Source: Flexithrix dorotheae DSM 6795 (GTDB taxonomy: Bacteria; Bacteroidota; Bacteroidia; Cytophagales; Flammeovirgaceae). Taken from it: 64,000 bases of DNA. Positions 44,143 through 52,464 of this stretch are shown piece after piece. Location of the stretch: assembly GCF_000379765.1 (NCBI RefSeq), contig NZ_KB903454.1, forward strand, positions 186,001-250,000, written 5' to 3'. Numbering within the stretch: the first letter of the stretch is position 1; each line of letters begins with the position of its first letter. The notes beneath the pieces are model-generated. The model saw only the letters and a list, made by a program, of their open reading frames with translations. It had not been told where the DNA came from and made no database searches. Made by a program: the position numbers and the translations under genes.

Positions 44143-47100
44143 TTAAAATAAAAACCCAAACCTTAGGAAGGGTAACCAGCTTTCTTCTTCTGAAAATGAA
44201 AAGTCGAAGGCAATTACTGTTTTATCGAAGGGAGCCATCCAAAGCCCTACACCTTTGCCATTATGCCATTTTATGGAACTTCCATTTTCGGTAGAAGGAT
44301 CATTATCTACCCATACTCTTCCTAGATCGTAAAATCCATTTATTCCCACCTGAGCGTTGATAATCAAACTTCTGAGATTGAATAACTTAAACCTGATGTC
44401 ATTATTCCAATAGAAACTTTTATCACCCGAAAACCTCATTCTTCTGTGCCCCCTAAGGTTTCTTAATCCACCTAGTTTATTGGATTGGTAAATATCCTGA
44501 TAAGAACCAAAATTCCAGGCCGTTCCTACTCTGGTGGCATAAACAGTCCTAAATCGGTGACCAACTCCTAAGTACAGTGCAAGATTCGCCCTTAAATGTT
44601 CATAATTAATTTCGTTAGGTGTGCCTTCCTCATTTTCAGTTTCCCGAATACTTCCTCCAACCAGGTTAAAATAAAATCCTCTAAAGGGTAGATGTTCATT
44701 ATCCCTAAAGTCCATTTCCAAATTCGTGTAAGCACCAAGATAGGATTTTTGCTTTCCCAGAATATTATTTGCAGCTTCTTCCCCAACTGTTTCTATGTAT
44801 TCATTGTAGAGGTAACGATTTGGAAATTCATCCCTTTCATCCCTTAATTCGATACTCCTGTAGTAGCCTCCAATTGAAAGTTCAATTTTATCTTCCAGCC
44901 ATCTTTTTCTTAAAGAAGGGAAAAACTCGATTTGGTTATATCTCACTGCATAATATCGTTTCCCTTTTTCCTCAATTTCATTTTTTGTTTCATTGCCCAG
45001 TCCATAGAAAAAATCCACAAAACTTGGTGATTTAAAATCAGCCAATAATACCAAATCCAAAGACCCCAGCAACTCAATGAATTCTCCATCATACTGCAGA
45101 TTAAATGAATTGGTTTTTGGAGCCCAATTACCCCGAACTTGGTGCTTTTGTTTAAATGGATCTTTTCTAAAACCGTAGGATTTGCTTAAAAATCCGGCAC
45201 CAATAAAAAGCCCATCATCCGGGTTGAAATTAAAGTAGGCTAAAGGACCAAAAAAATTATATTGAAACTCCTCTCTGTTATATTCATTAACTTCGCTTTT
45301 ATTGCTTAATTCATTTCGGCTATCCTTCCCAAACTCAATTTCATTTTTATCTTTTTTGTCATAAATATAGGTATGATCCCAAATACCTTTCACGTTCGAT
45401 TTATTGGTAATCCGGTCAAAATCCTTTCCCCCAATTATTCTTACTATTATGCCTTTGTTCACCTCTCCTTCCAGCTCAAACCTGTCTTCTCCATCAAAAC
45501 CATACAACCGGATTTCTTTCGTTTCATTTTTAAGAAATACCCTGTCATACATTTTGTGTTTGCGCTCTCCATCTTTCTTAATTTTCCAAACCCTTACCCT
45601 GGTCTTTTCATCATCAAGTCGTTCTACTTTAAACAATTCGTGCTTATCACTGCCTAATACATTCACTTCCTTTGCCAGAGAAAGATACAGTAATTTGGAA
45701 GATTCCTTCAACCCATCTCTTCTGGATTTCAATTTGGAAATGATCTCCTCCCCACTGTGTTGGTAAATTTCCGGAGGAAATCCTTTAATTGCAGCTTCAA
45801 TAATGGAGTCAGTCATAATTTCCTGAATTTTCTCCACTTCCTCCATCCAGTCCTGCAAATCAGGTTCTGTCAGGAAAGACCTGTCGAAATACCTGGCATT
45901 GAAGCCCATGCCTGCAGGGTCCCTAATTTCATGTTTAAACCCCTGAAACTTCCTCATTCCCCATTTTCTTGTTCCAACAGCCATGACCAGCCCATCAGCA
46001 TTAAAAAAAGCCTGATCCCTGTCTCTGGGAATGGGTTGGTACATTTTAATACCTTTCTCTTTATCTTCAAATGTAGCCCATCTCCATTGGTCCTCATGCC
46101 TGTCCCAGTCTCCAATCCACAGGTCAAAAATCCGGGATTTTAGCACATGTTTTTGATCTATAATATCGTCATTATCCTCCCTAGTCTTTTTTATGGTTTT
46201 GGCTGTACTTTCAATCTTTTTGGAATTCCCGAAAAAGTCAGCATCCCGCCAGTCATCATCCGGTCTTTCTTCATACAAATACAAACCATCCTTATAATCT
46301 TCTCTGTAAATCCTGAACCTGGGATCATCCGGTAAATAGACCAGTTGGGGATTGGTATGATAAACACCCAAAGGGTTGGCCAAAGCAGGAATGACCAGGG
46401 CGCCATAGGGATGGGAGCCGGAAATTTGGTCCTCTACTACATCTGCAGCCAGGGTTCCTCTTAGTTCAATGGGAACGGCAGCCTCCGGGTATTTTTGAAT
46501 GGACCTTAAAACATATTGTTTTTCATTTTCTGCTTCCATTCTCAGGGAAATGGTCTGCATTCCCCCTCCTCTTTTTAAGATTTCCAATCCTCCATGTTCT
46601 TTTCCAATATCAAAAACAGGCACATTATTAATTTCCTGAGCCCATTCGGTTCGATAGTTTTCTCCAAAAAAGAATTTCTTTACTTTCCCAGCAGTTAACA
46701 TTTTTGTGGCTGCTTTTTCTAACTTTTTACCCGAAAAATCGATATTTGAATACTCCTCATTTGGTTTTTGAAGTGGTTTGGGCTGAACCATTAGCTTGGT
46801 TCTGAAAATCAGATCTCCAGCAGAACCATCTTCATTAGGATTATAAAAAGACAACCAAACATCACCACTTTCATGGAAATCAATTCGGGAAAAACCTTTT
46901 TTGGCATAAGCAAACTGAGCTTTGGGTTTGTGCTTCACAAAGGTTTCTTTACTTCCTGCCCCGCTTACAATATAATGTGTATTTCCCTGAGGAAGATATT
47001 GCAGACTATGATCATGACCAGCCACGTAAATTAAATTTGGATGGGCATTAAAAATACTTTCAAGATTATCTTTCAGAGACTGGTAATTTGGATGGGGGAT

Positions 47101-47937
47101 ATCCTGAATATCTCCAAATTTGGTTCTGTATAAAACAGCTGCTGTTCCAATAAAAGGAAGCGGGAAATATAGGTTCTTCTTATATTCTGTTAAGGGGAAA
47201 AGGTGATTTTTAAGTGGTGCATGTCCTCCGTGCAATCCATTACTGTAAAAAGGATGATGACCAGCTACAATGATTTTTTTATCCTCATGTTGCTTCACAA
47301 GGTCATTCAGCTGAACTAAAAACTGATCCTTGTCTGAAGCCTCACAACCAGAGTCTTCGCCCGGTTTTTCATTATAATGAAGCCACCATTGGGTATCAAT
47401 TAGAATTAAAATAATATCCTCACTGATTTCGATTAATTCCGGTCCGGGACAGCCATCATTTGGCAGGAAGGTTTCCCCATCACTATCCTCCAGATAATTC
47501 TCTACAAACTCTTCCTGGTATTTCACTCTTTGCCAGCCTGTTTTCCCTCCCTTTGCCCAATCGTGGTTACCGGGCACAAAAAACTTTTTTCCTTTAAAAT
47601 TTTTGACTAATTCTAATTGCGTTTTAATTCTTTGCTCCGCTTCTGACCTGTCAGGATGTGTCTCTTCCGGTAATCCTTTTGGATAAATATTATCTCCCAG
47701 AAAAAGGATTGATCCCTTTTCTTCCACATCATCCATTTGGGATTTCAGTAATTGAAATGTAGGCTCAAGAGGATTTTCTCTGGCATACCCGGCATCACCA
47801 ATAAGAAAAACGGTATGATATATATCGTTTTCTTTGGGGGCTGAAGATTTCCAGTTTTTCGCCTGATTATTGTAATAAGGGCCTTTTGGTGAACAAGAAT
47901 AAAATAGTAAAAATACAAAAAGGACAAAAGGTTTCAT
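44143..47937 (-). CDS. Lipoprotein joining a metallophosphoesterase and an outer-membrane beta-barrel
   Basis: 1264 residues from the chosen start at 47937, which gives a lipoprotein signal with the Cys at residue 15 (LLFYSCSP); the longer in-frame start at 48021 would place 28 residues ahead of it. The calcineurin-like phosphoesterase (about 40-340) has FLIGDAG (D48), LGDNIYP (D82), VPGNHDW (N124, H125), AGHHPFYSNG and AGHDHSLQ, so the dinuclear metal site is complete. A middle region (about 400-870) contains an RDRDQAFF motif. The C-terminal part (about 880-1264) consists of amphipathic strands ending in a Phe (FGFLF), resembling a BamA/TamA-type surface-antigen barrel. Placement at the outer membrane is expected; the substrate is unknown. 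Confidence 0.85.
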   Translation of the reverse strand: MKPFVLFVFLLFYSCSPKGPYYNNQAKNWKSSAPKENDIYHTVFLIGDAGYARENPLEPTFQLLKSQMDDVEEKGSILFLGDNIYPKGLPEETHPDRSEAEQRIKTQLELVKNFKGKKFFVPGNHDWAKGGKTGWQRVKYQEEFVENYLEDSDGETFLPNDGCPGPELIEISEDIILILIDTQWWLHYNEKPGEDSGCEASDKDQFLVQLNDLVKQHEDKKIIVAGHHPFYSNGLHGGHAPLKNHLFPLTEYKKNLYFPLPFIGTAAVLYRTKFGDIQDIPHPNYQSLKDNLESIFNAHPNLIYVAGHDHSLQYLPQGNTHYIVSGAGSKETFVKHKPKAQFAYAKKGFSRIDFHESGDVWLSFYNPNEDGSAGDLIFRTKLMVQPKPLQKPNEEYSNIDFSGKKLEKAATKMLTAGKVKKFFFGENYRTEWAQEINNVPVFDIGKEHGGLEILKRGGGMQTISLRMEAENEKQYVLRSIQKYPEAAVPIELRGTLAADVVEDQISGSHPYGALVIPALANPLGVYHTNPQLVYLPDDPRFRIYREDYKDGLYLYEERPDDDWRDADFFGNSKKIESTAKTIKKTREDNDDIIDQKHVLKSRIFDLWIGDWDRHEDQWRWATFEDKEKGIKMYQPIPRDRDQAFFNADGLVMAVGTRKWGMRKFQGFKHEIRDPAGMGFNARYFDRSFLTEPDLQDWMEEVEKIQEIMTDSIIEAAIKGFPPEIYQHSGEEIISKLKSRRDGLKESSKLLYLSLAKEVNVLGSDKHELFKVERLDDEKTRVRVWKIKKDGERKHKMYDRVFLKNETKEIRLYGFDGEDRFELEGEVNKGIIVRIIGGKDFDRITNKSNVKGIWDHTYIYDKKDKNEIEFGKDSRNELSNKSEVNEYNREEFQYNFFGPLAYFNFNPDDGLFIGAGFLSKSYGFRKDPFKQKHQVRGNWAPKTNSFNLQYDGEFIELLGSLDLVLLADFKSPSFVDFFYGLGNETKNEIEEKGKRYYAVRYNQIEFFPSLRKRWLEDKIELSIGGYYRSIELRDERDEFPNRYLYNEYIETVGEEAANNILGKQKSYLGAYTNLEMDFRDNEHLPFRGFYFNLVGGSIRETENEEGTPNEINYEHLRANLALYLGVGHRFRTVYATRVGTAWNFGSYQDIYQSNKLGGLRNLRGHRRMRFSGDKSFYWNNDIRFKLFNLRSLIINAQVGINGFYDLGRVWVDNDPSTENGSSIKWHNGKGVGLWMAPFDKTVIAFDFSFSEEESWLPFLRFGFLF

Positions 47938-48147
47938 CCTGTAGGGAAAATGGGACAAAAAAGAATAATGTGAACCAGAATATTTAAATGAAAAAGTCTC
48001 AAAAAGTGCTCTTCTATTCATCCGCTTAAATAATTGTAATATCCGAAATGGGGAAAAAACGCATCTTCAGGTCCCCTTTAGCCCTATTAGATTTAAATCT
48101 TCCTAAACACAATTTCAATCAAAAAAAATTCATTTTCGCAAATTACA

Positions 48148-49044
48148 TCACTTTTTATTTTCCTGATAATTAAACTTTAATATATTCCCTTTTCCGTCTC
48201 TGCCTTCATTGGAAATGTACAATGTACCATCCTCCTCAAAACAAATCCCCTCTGGTTGTTTAAAAATATCATTATCCAATTTCTTAGCTTTCAAAAACTT
48301 TCCTTTTGGAGATAATCTTAGCAATAATTTCCCTACTGTTCCCAAAACATAAATTTCCTTAGAAATGGGATGAATAGCGACCCCTGAAGGTGCAAAATCA
48401 ATCTTTTTTCCAGCCCTTTTTGATAGTTCCCTCTTGTCTATTACAAACTTAGGTTCCGGATTCAGTTCAAATCTATCCAAATCAAATTCAAAAATACTTT
48501 TGGTATAATAAAAAATTTCATTGATACCGGCTTGTCCTTTGCAGGCTAGTAAAAGTACATTTCTATCCTTGTCATAACACAATCCTTCTACATCATTTCT
48601 GTCATTCAGTTGAGTTTGCTCGTATTTAACTTCCCTGTTTTCCGACCTAAAGTTTTTCACAACAAATAATCTTCCATCGCTTCTAATGATAAAAGCATCT
48701 TCCCCTATAATCTCTATATCTTCATAATCTCCATCACCTGCAAACTTAATTTTTTCTACAATCTCTTCCTTCTTTACATCATAAATAAAGATATCACCCT
48801 TTTCATCCTGCACACAGGCAAACTCATGATTTCCCAGATAATGAATCCCTGATATTTCTTTTAATTTTTTATCTATTTTATACTTCTTATCCGGATCCTT
48901 GAAATCATACTTAAAATCATCCATTACTTTTCTGGTTTTCATCACTGGTATTTCTTTTTTCCCCTCTTGAAGTTCTGATTCTTTCTGGCATCCAATTAAG
49001 AAAATGAAAAAAAATAACAGTATCGTTTTATAAAAAAAATCCAT
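48148..49044 (-). CDS. SdiA-regulated-type lipoprotein (phytase-like propeller)
   Basis: 298 residues with a lipoprotein signal peptide (FFFIFLIGCQKE, Cys at about 19). The domain (about 55-295) matches the SdiA-regulated family: ISGIHYLGNHEFACVQDEKG, FAGDGDYEDIEIIGEDAFII, EGLCYDKDRNVLLLACKG and PEGICFEEDGTLYISNEG. It has the repeated strands of a beta-propeller and is distantly related to phytase-type propellers. The biochemical role is not established for the family. It lies 126 bases upstream of the metallophosphoesterase-barrel gene's longest frame (210 bases from the chosen start), same strand, so joint expression is possible; the two lipoproteins may both act on phosphorylated compounds, which is inference. 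Confidence 0.86.
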   Translation of the reverse strand: MDFFYKTILLFFFIFLIGCQKESELQEGKKEIPVMKTRKVMDDFKYDFKDPDKKYKIDKKLKEISGIHYLGNHEFACVQDEKGDIFIYDVKKEEIVEKIKFAGDGDYEDIEIIGEDAFIIRSDGRLFVVKNFRSENREVKYEQTQLNDRNDVEGLCYDKDRNVLLLACKGQAGINEIFYYTKSIFEFDLDRFELNPEPKFVIDKRELSKRAGKKIDFAPSGVAIHPISKEIYVLGTVGKLLLRLSPKGKFLKAKKLDNDIFKQPEGICFEEDGTLYISNEGRDGKGNILKFNYQENKK

Positions 49045-49342
49045 CAGTTTAATTTTTTATGAAAATCACATAGTCGGGTCCTTTTTAAATTCCCTGAAAC
49101 AACCCACCTATTCCGAGTAGCTGATTGTTAAAAAATACTTTCTCTATCCTTTCAAAATCTCCCGACCTATTGCAATATTTGAGGACAAAAATTAAATGAA
49201 TCTTATTTTTTCTTTTTAAATTAACTGATCTTTAATTTTAAAAGAAATAAACATCCGGTATCATTTTGATCATTTTCCCGGTTTGATTCATAAAATTTAA
49301 AATTACTATTCATTCATTAGTTGCAAAACAAAAATTAGAAAA

Positions 49343-50029
49343 ATGTGCGGTAGATACACGATAACCAAAAAGGCAGAAGAAATAGAAAAAAGATTTGAAG
49401 CCAGAATTTCCGCAGAATCATTTGAGAAAAAATGGAATGCGGCCCCTTCAAATTTACTTCCCATAATTACAAACCACGAACCCCAAATCATTCAACAATA
49501 TAAATGGGGATTGATTCCCGGATGGGCAAAAGATGAGGCCATTGGTTTTAATACCATAAATGCACGAGTCGAAAGTGTGACAGAAAAACCTGCTTTTAAA
49601 TTTGCCTTTACTAAGCAACGATGCCTGGTGCTTGCCGATGGTTATTATGAATGGAAAAAAATTGGCAAAGAAAAAATTCCTTATAGAATTACATTAGATG
49701 ACGGAGCCCTTTTTGCCATGGCAGGGCTTTGGGAAAAATGGACCAACCCTCAGGGACAAATCACTCATTCATTTTCTGTAATAACACTTCCTGCTCCTCA
49801 TAAAATCGCGCATATCCATGACAGAATGCCGGCTATCCTTTCCAGAATAAATGAACAACACTGGTTGGAAAATGATCTTTCGGACGATGAAAGAATTGAA
49901 CTATTACAGCCACCGGCAGAAAAATATTTAGGTTTTTATTCTGTTTCCAAGCAGGTAAATTCTGCAACAAATGAAGGACCTGATTTAATCAAACCTCATA
50001 ACTATTCTGTGCAGGGAAGTTTATTCTAA
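49343..50029 (+). CDS. SRAP-domain abasic-site DNA-protein crosslink protein (HMCES/YedK type)
   Basis: 228 residues. The catalytic Cys2 sits directly after the initiator Met (MCGRYT), so the start at 49343 is fixed. Other active-site positions match the family: N73 in TINARVES, E103 in YYEWKK and H159 in AHIHDRMPAIL. SRAP proteins form a thiazolidine link between Cys2 and abasic sites in single-stranded DNA, protecting replication forks; the older name is SOS-response-associated peptidase. No LexA box could be identified upstream by eye. It stands alone with a long hairpin downstream. Confidence 0.95.
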   Translation: MCGRYTITKKAEEIEKRFEARISAESFEKKWNAAPSNLLPIITNHEPQIIQQYKWGLIPGWAKDEAIGFNTINARVESVTEKPAFKFAFTKQRCLVLADGYYEWKKIGKEKIPYRITLDDGALFAMAGLWEKWTNPQGQITHSFSVITLPAPHKIAHIHDRMPAILSRINEQHWLENDLSDDERIELLQPPAEKYLGFYSVSKQVNSATNEGPDLIKPHNYSVQGSLF

Positions 50030-50114
50030 CAAATTTATCTTTATTTTTTTTTAAAAACATGCAAAAAATAGTGGAGATTTTGAAGTTTACCTTTATGCAG
50101 GGTCCCAACTTTTA

Positions 50115-50177
50115 GAGCAAGAAAATAATTAGGCTTCCCTTTAGGTAAGGTTAAAGGGAAGCCTAATTATTTTGCTC
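50115..50177. repeat. Long hairpin in the spacer after the SRAP gene
   Basis: A perfect 22-base-pair stem (50122-50143 with 50152-50173, loop of 8), carrying AGGCTTCCC as its core, is extended by GAGCA outside the stem with three extra bases in the left arm. It lies about 90 bases past the SRAP stop and 150 from the next gene. It may end both convergent transcripts, or be the remnant of a small palindromic element. Confidence 0.75.
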
Positions 50178-50327
50178 CCCCTTTCATTTTCTCTTTGTCC
50201 TTTTATCGTAAAGTTCTTTGCTTTTTCTTTACCTAAGGCTGTTATTCACCTCAATACGCGTCTTACTTGGCAAAAATAAAGGGGTATAATAACGGATTTT
50301 ATTTATTCGACTGTACTCAAAATAAAT

Positions 50328-51806
50328 TTATAGTTTTTTTAATATTACAAACTCTTCATTTTTTTCTAACAACCCATATCCGAAGTAGTTTTTATTTTCT
50401 ACTATATCTTTTTTCTGCATCATTCCCATAAGTTCATCATTGAAACTTTCAGGGTACAGAACAATATATTGATTATTATGCTTTTCAGCAAAATTAAAGA
50501 AGTCTTCGGGAGTAGGTTCCTTCCTCACTTTAAACTTGTAATACCACATAAATCCATGCAATCCATTAATATGATGGTTTTTTATTTGGTTAAAGACAAA
50601 AATATCATCAGCCAAAACCCTTTGTTCTTCTTTTGGTAAATATGAGGAAATGTGCTCATTAATTGCAGTTATATCTCTTTTATTAAAAGTATGACCCAGA
50701 TCGTTATACAAATGGCTAAAAATGGCTCCCCAAAAAGCAATAATTAATACAACTTGCTGCCATTTTTCTAATGCTAAAATTCTATATAAGGATACTGCAA
50801 TAATAAAGGAGGCAAATGGTAAATGAAGCAGCGCATATTTTGAGGTAGTTCCGTGAGATAGTCCAGCAAGACCAATAACCAGCGCTAAATAATAAACCAA
50901 CAGATTTGAATGATTTTCCTTTAAATATTTGAAATTAAAAATAAGGCAAAGAATTAGTAAGGATGAATAAAAAGCTTCTTCATAATCATGAAAAAACCGT
51001 TTGTGCTCCCTAAAAATTTTAATAAAGGGTGTAAAAATACTAAAGTCTTCTTTTTCTAATACATAATCATTTCTAAACTGGTCCAAAAACGCTAAGAAAT
51101 CAGCCGGGTGCCAAATATCAAATAAATAAAAAGCAGCAGTTAAGCCGGAAATAGGCATAAAATATAAAATTTCCTTGTATTTTTTTTTGTTTAATAAAAG
51201 AATAAAACCTGCAAAAATAAAAATAAGTCCGTTGAGGTGGGTAAATGCACTCAGGCCGGCAAAAATTGCTGAAAAAATTAAATATTTTAAATCCTGACTT
51301 GAAACCCATTTTTCTAAAAAATAAAAACTAGAAAAACCAATAGTCATAAGAATAATTTCTGGCCGATAATAAAAGGAAAACATGAAAACCTCGTGCTGGA
51401 ATAGCAGGATTACCATCCATATCAGCCAAATAATGTTAAGGTTTGTTGTCGTTTCTTTCCCAAATTTCTTTAAATAGGCTTTTGCAAGGAAGGTAAAGCC
51501 GATTAAAAATAATAGAGGAATAGCTTTAAAAGTATAGATTGAATAACCAAATATTTGTACAAACAAAACTCCCAGCAGGATGAAAAATTTGTGATAATGG
51601 TATTGTCTGGTTTCAAAATCAAGACCCATTCCATTGAAAAGGTATGTTTTTAACCAAACACCATCCTTACCAAACATGAAAACCTGCTCAGCAAATAAGG
51701 ATTCATCCATTCCGGTTTCTCTGTTTGGTATACTAATTAGGAAAAGGATAACAATTGAAATTGATAAAAACACAAAAGTAGAAAACAATGCCTTTTTTGA
51801 AATCAT
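50328..51806 (-). CDS. Membrane glycosyltransferase, GT39/ArnT-like
   Basis: 492 residues with about 11 membrane helices. The N-terminal periplasmic loop carries the acidic motif MDESLFAEQVFMF (about 33-45), the position where PMT/ArnT-type transferases hold their catalytic Asp-Glu pair, followed by an extended loop ending in FETRQYHYHKFF. The C-terminal soluble part (about 380-492) is small. Enzymes of this fold use polyprenyl-phosphate sugars and transfer them at the periplasmic face to lipid, protein or glycan acceptors. The acceptor cannot be told, and no cell-wall or LPS genes are near. The gene is monocistronic. Confidence 0.78.
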   Translation of the reverse strand: MISKKALFSTFVFLSISIVILFLISIPNRETGMDESLFAEQVFMFGKDGVWLKTYLFNGMGLDFETRQYHYHKFFILLGVLFVQIFGYSIYTFKAIPLLFLIGFTFLAKAYLKKFGKETTTNLNIIWLIWMVILLFQHEVFMFSFYYRPEIILMTIGFSSFYFLEKWVSSQDLKYLIFSAIFAGLSAFTHLNGLIFIFAGFILLLNKKKYKEILYFMPISGLTAAFYLFDIWHPADFLAFLDQFRNDYVLEKEDFSIFTPFIKIFREHKRFFHDYEEAFYSSLLILCLIFNFKYLKENHSNLLVYYLALVIGLAGLSHGTTSKYALLHLPFASFIIAVSLYRILALEKWQQVVLIIAFWGAIFSHLYNDLGHTFNKRDITAINEHISSYLPKEEQRVLADDIFVFNQIKNHHINGLHGFMWYYKFKVRKEPTPEDFFNFAEKHNNQYIVLYPESFNDELMGMMQKKDIVENKNYFGYGLLEKNEEFVILKKL

Positions 51807-51820
51807 ATTTTTTTTGGGTG

Positions 51821-51828
51821 CAAAGCTA
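51821..51828 (-). promoter_or_regulatory. Possible -7 box of the membrane glycosyltransferase gene
   Basis: On the minus strand the bases read TAGCTTTG, a full match to TAnnTTTG, 14 bases before the ATG at 51806. No TTG is present at the proper distance, so the upstream half is missing. Confidence 0.4.
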
Positions 51829-52016
51829 AATTTTTAAACTTAAAATAGAAAAGTCCTTTAATCCTTACGATTAATAAATTTCATTATAGCATATGTTATC
51901 CTTGCAGCCATCTTAAATTAATAACACAAAGTTATTGTTTAGGACATAAAGAAGGCCTATTTCAGAGTGTTATCATATGCAAAGCCACTTCTTCCATTTG
52001 CTGTTCAATTTTTTAC

Positions 52017-52382
52017 ATGCTCTATTTTAAGTATTTTTTCGGGTTGGCAAACTTGGCGATGATGAAAACTTTACTGGATGTTTTGTTTGATATCATCAAA
52101 CCTGAGGAATTGGCAAAATATAAGCAAATCACGGTTTTAAGCACTAACCTGGAAAGCTTAGAGGATTACTTTTATTATCTTTCAAAGAAAGTTCAATGTT
52201 TCGGTGGTAAAAAACGATACCAAACAGGTCTCGTACTATTTATTTTATCCGTATTGTCCATTGTACCAATAACAGGTGATTTCATTCCTTACTTTGCCTT
52301 TGAAGTACTCGAACATTTTAGAATAACCTTCGGAACCCTTATTTTGATCCCTATTCTTCTATTATATTCTCCTAAATATTAA
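52017..52382 (+). CDS. Small membrane protein of unknown function
   Basis: 121 residues; ATG codons at 52059 and 52062 are possible alternative starts. A short hydrophobic N-terminus is followed by a helical charged part (about 17-65) and two hydrophobic segments (about 72-90 and 100-117). I recognise no family. The gene stands alone between two minus-strand genes and is followed 10 bases later by a good terminator, which argues that it is a real transcription unit. A small inner-membrane protein is the most that can be said. Confidence 0.6.
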   Translation: MLYFKYFFGLANLAMMKTLLDVLFDIIKPEELAKYKQITVLSTNLESLEDYFYYLSKKVQCFGGKKRYQTGLVLFILSVLSIVPITGDFIPYFAFEVLEHFRITFGTLILIPILLLYSPKY

Positions 52383-52390
52383 AGAAAAGT

Positions 52391-52430
52391 TGAGGGTTAA
52401 CTGCCATTGACAATTAACCCTCTGTTTTAT
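52391..52430 (+). terminator. Terminator after the small membrane protein gene
   Basis: GAGGGTTAA (52392-52400) pairs with TTAACCCTC (52414-52422), loop of 13, followed by TGTTTTAT. It also stands between convergent genes, so it may act in both directions. Confidence 0.75.
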
Positions 52431-52464
52431 TATTAATTAAAAATTCAGATAAGAATGTTTCTAA

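Noticed and set aside
45404-46143. Plus-strand open frames inside the metallophosphoesterase-barrel gene
   Set aside because: They are shadow frames of a strongly supported minus-strand gene and show low-complexity hydrophobic translations.
47938-48021. Longer N-terminus for the metallophosphoesterase-barrel gene
   Set aside because: It would put 28 residues in front of a complete lipoprotein signal peptide, which would prevent processing.
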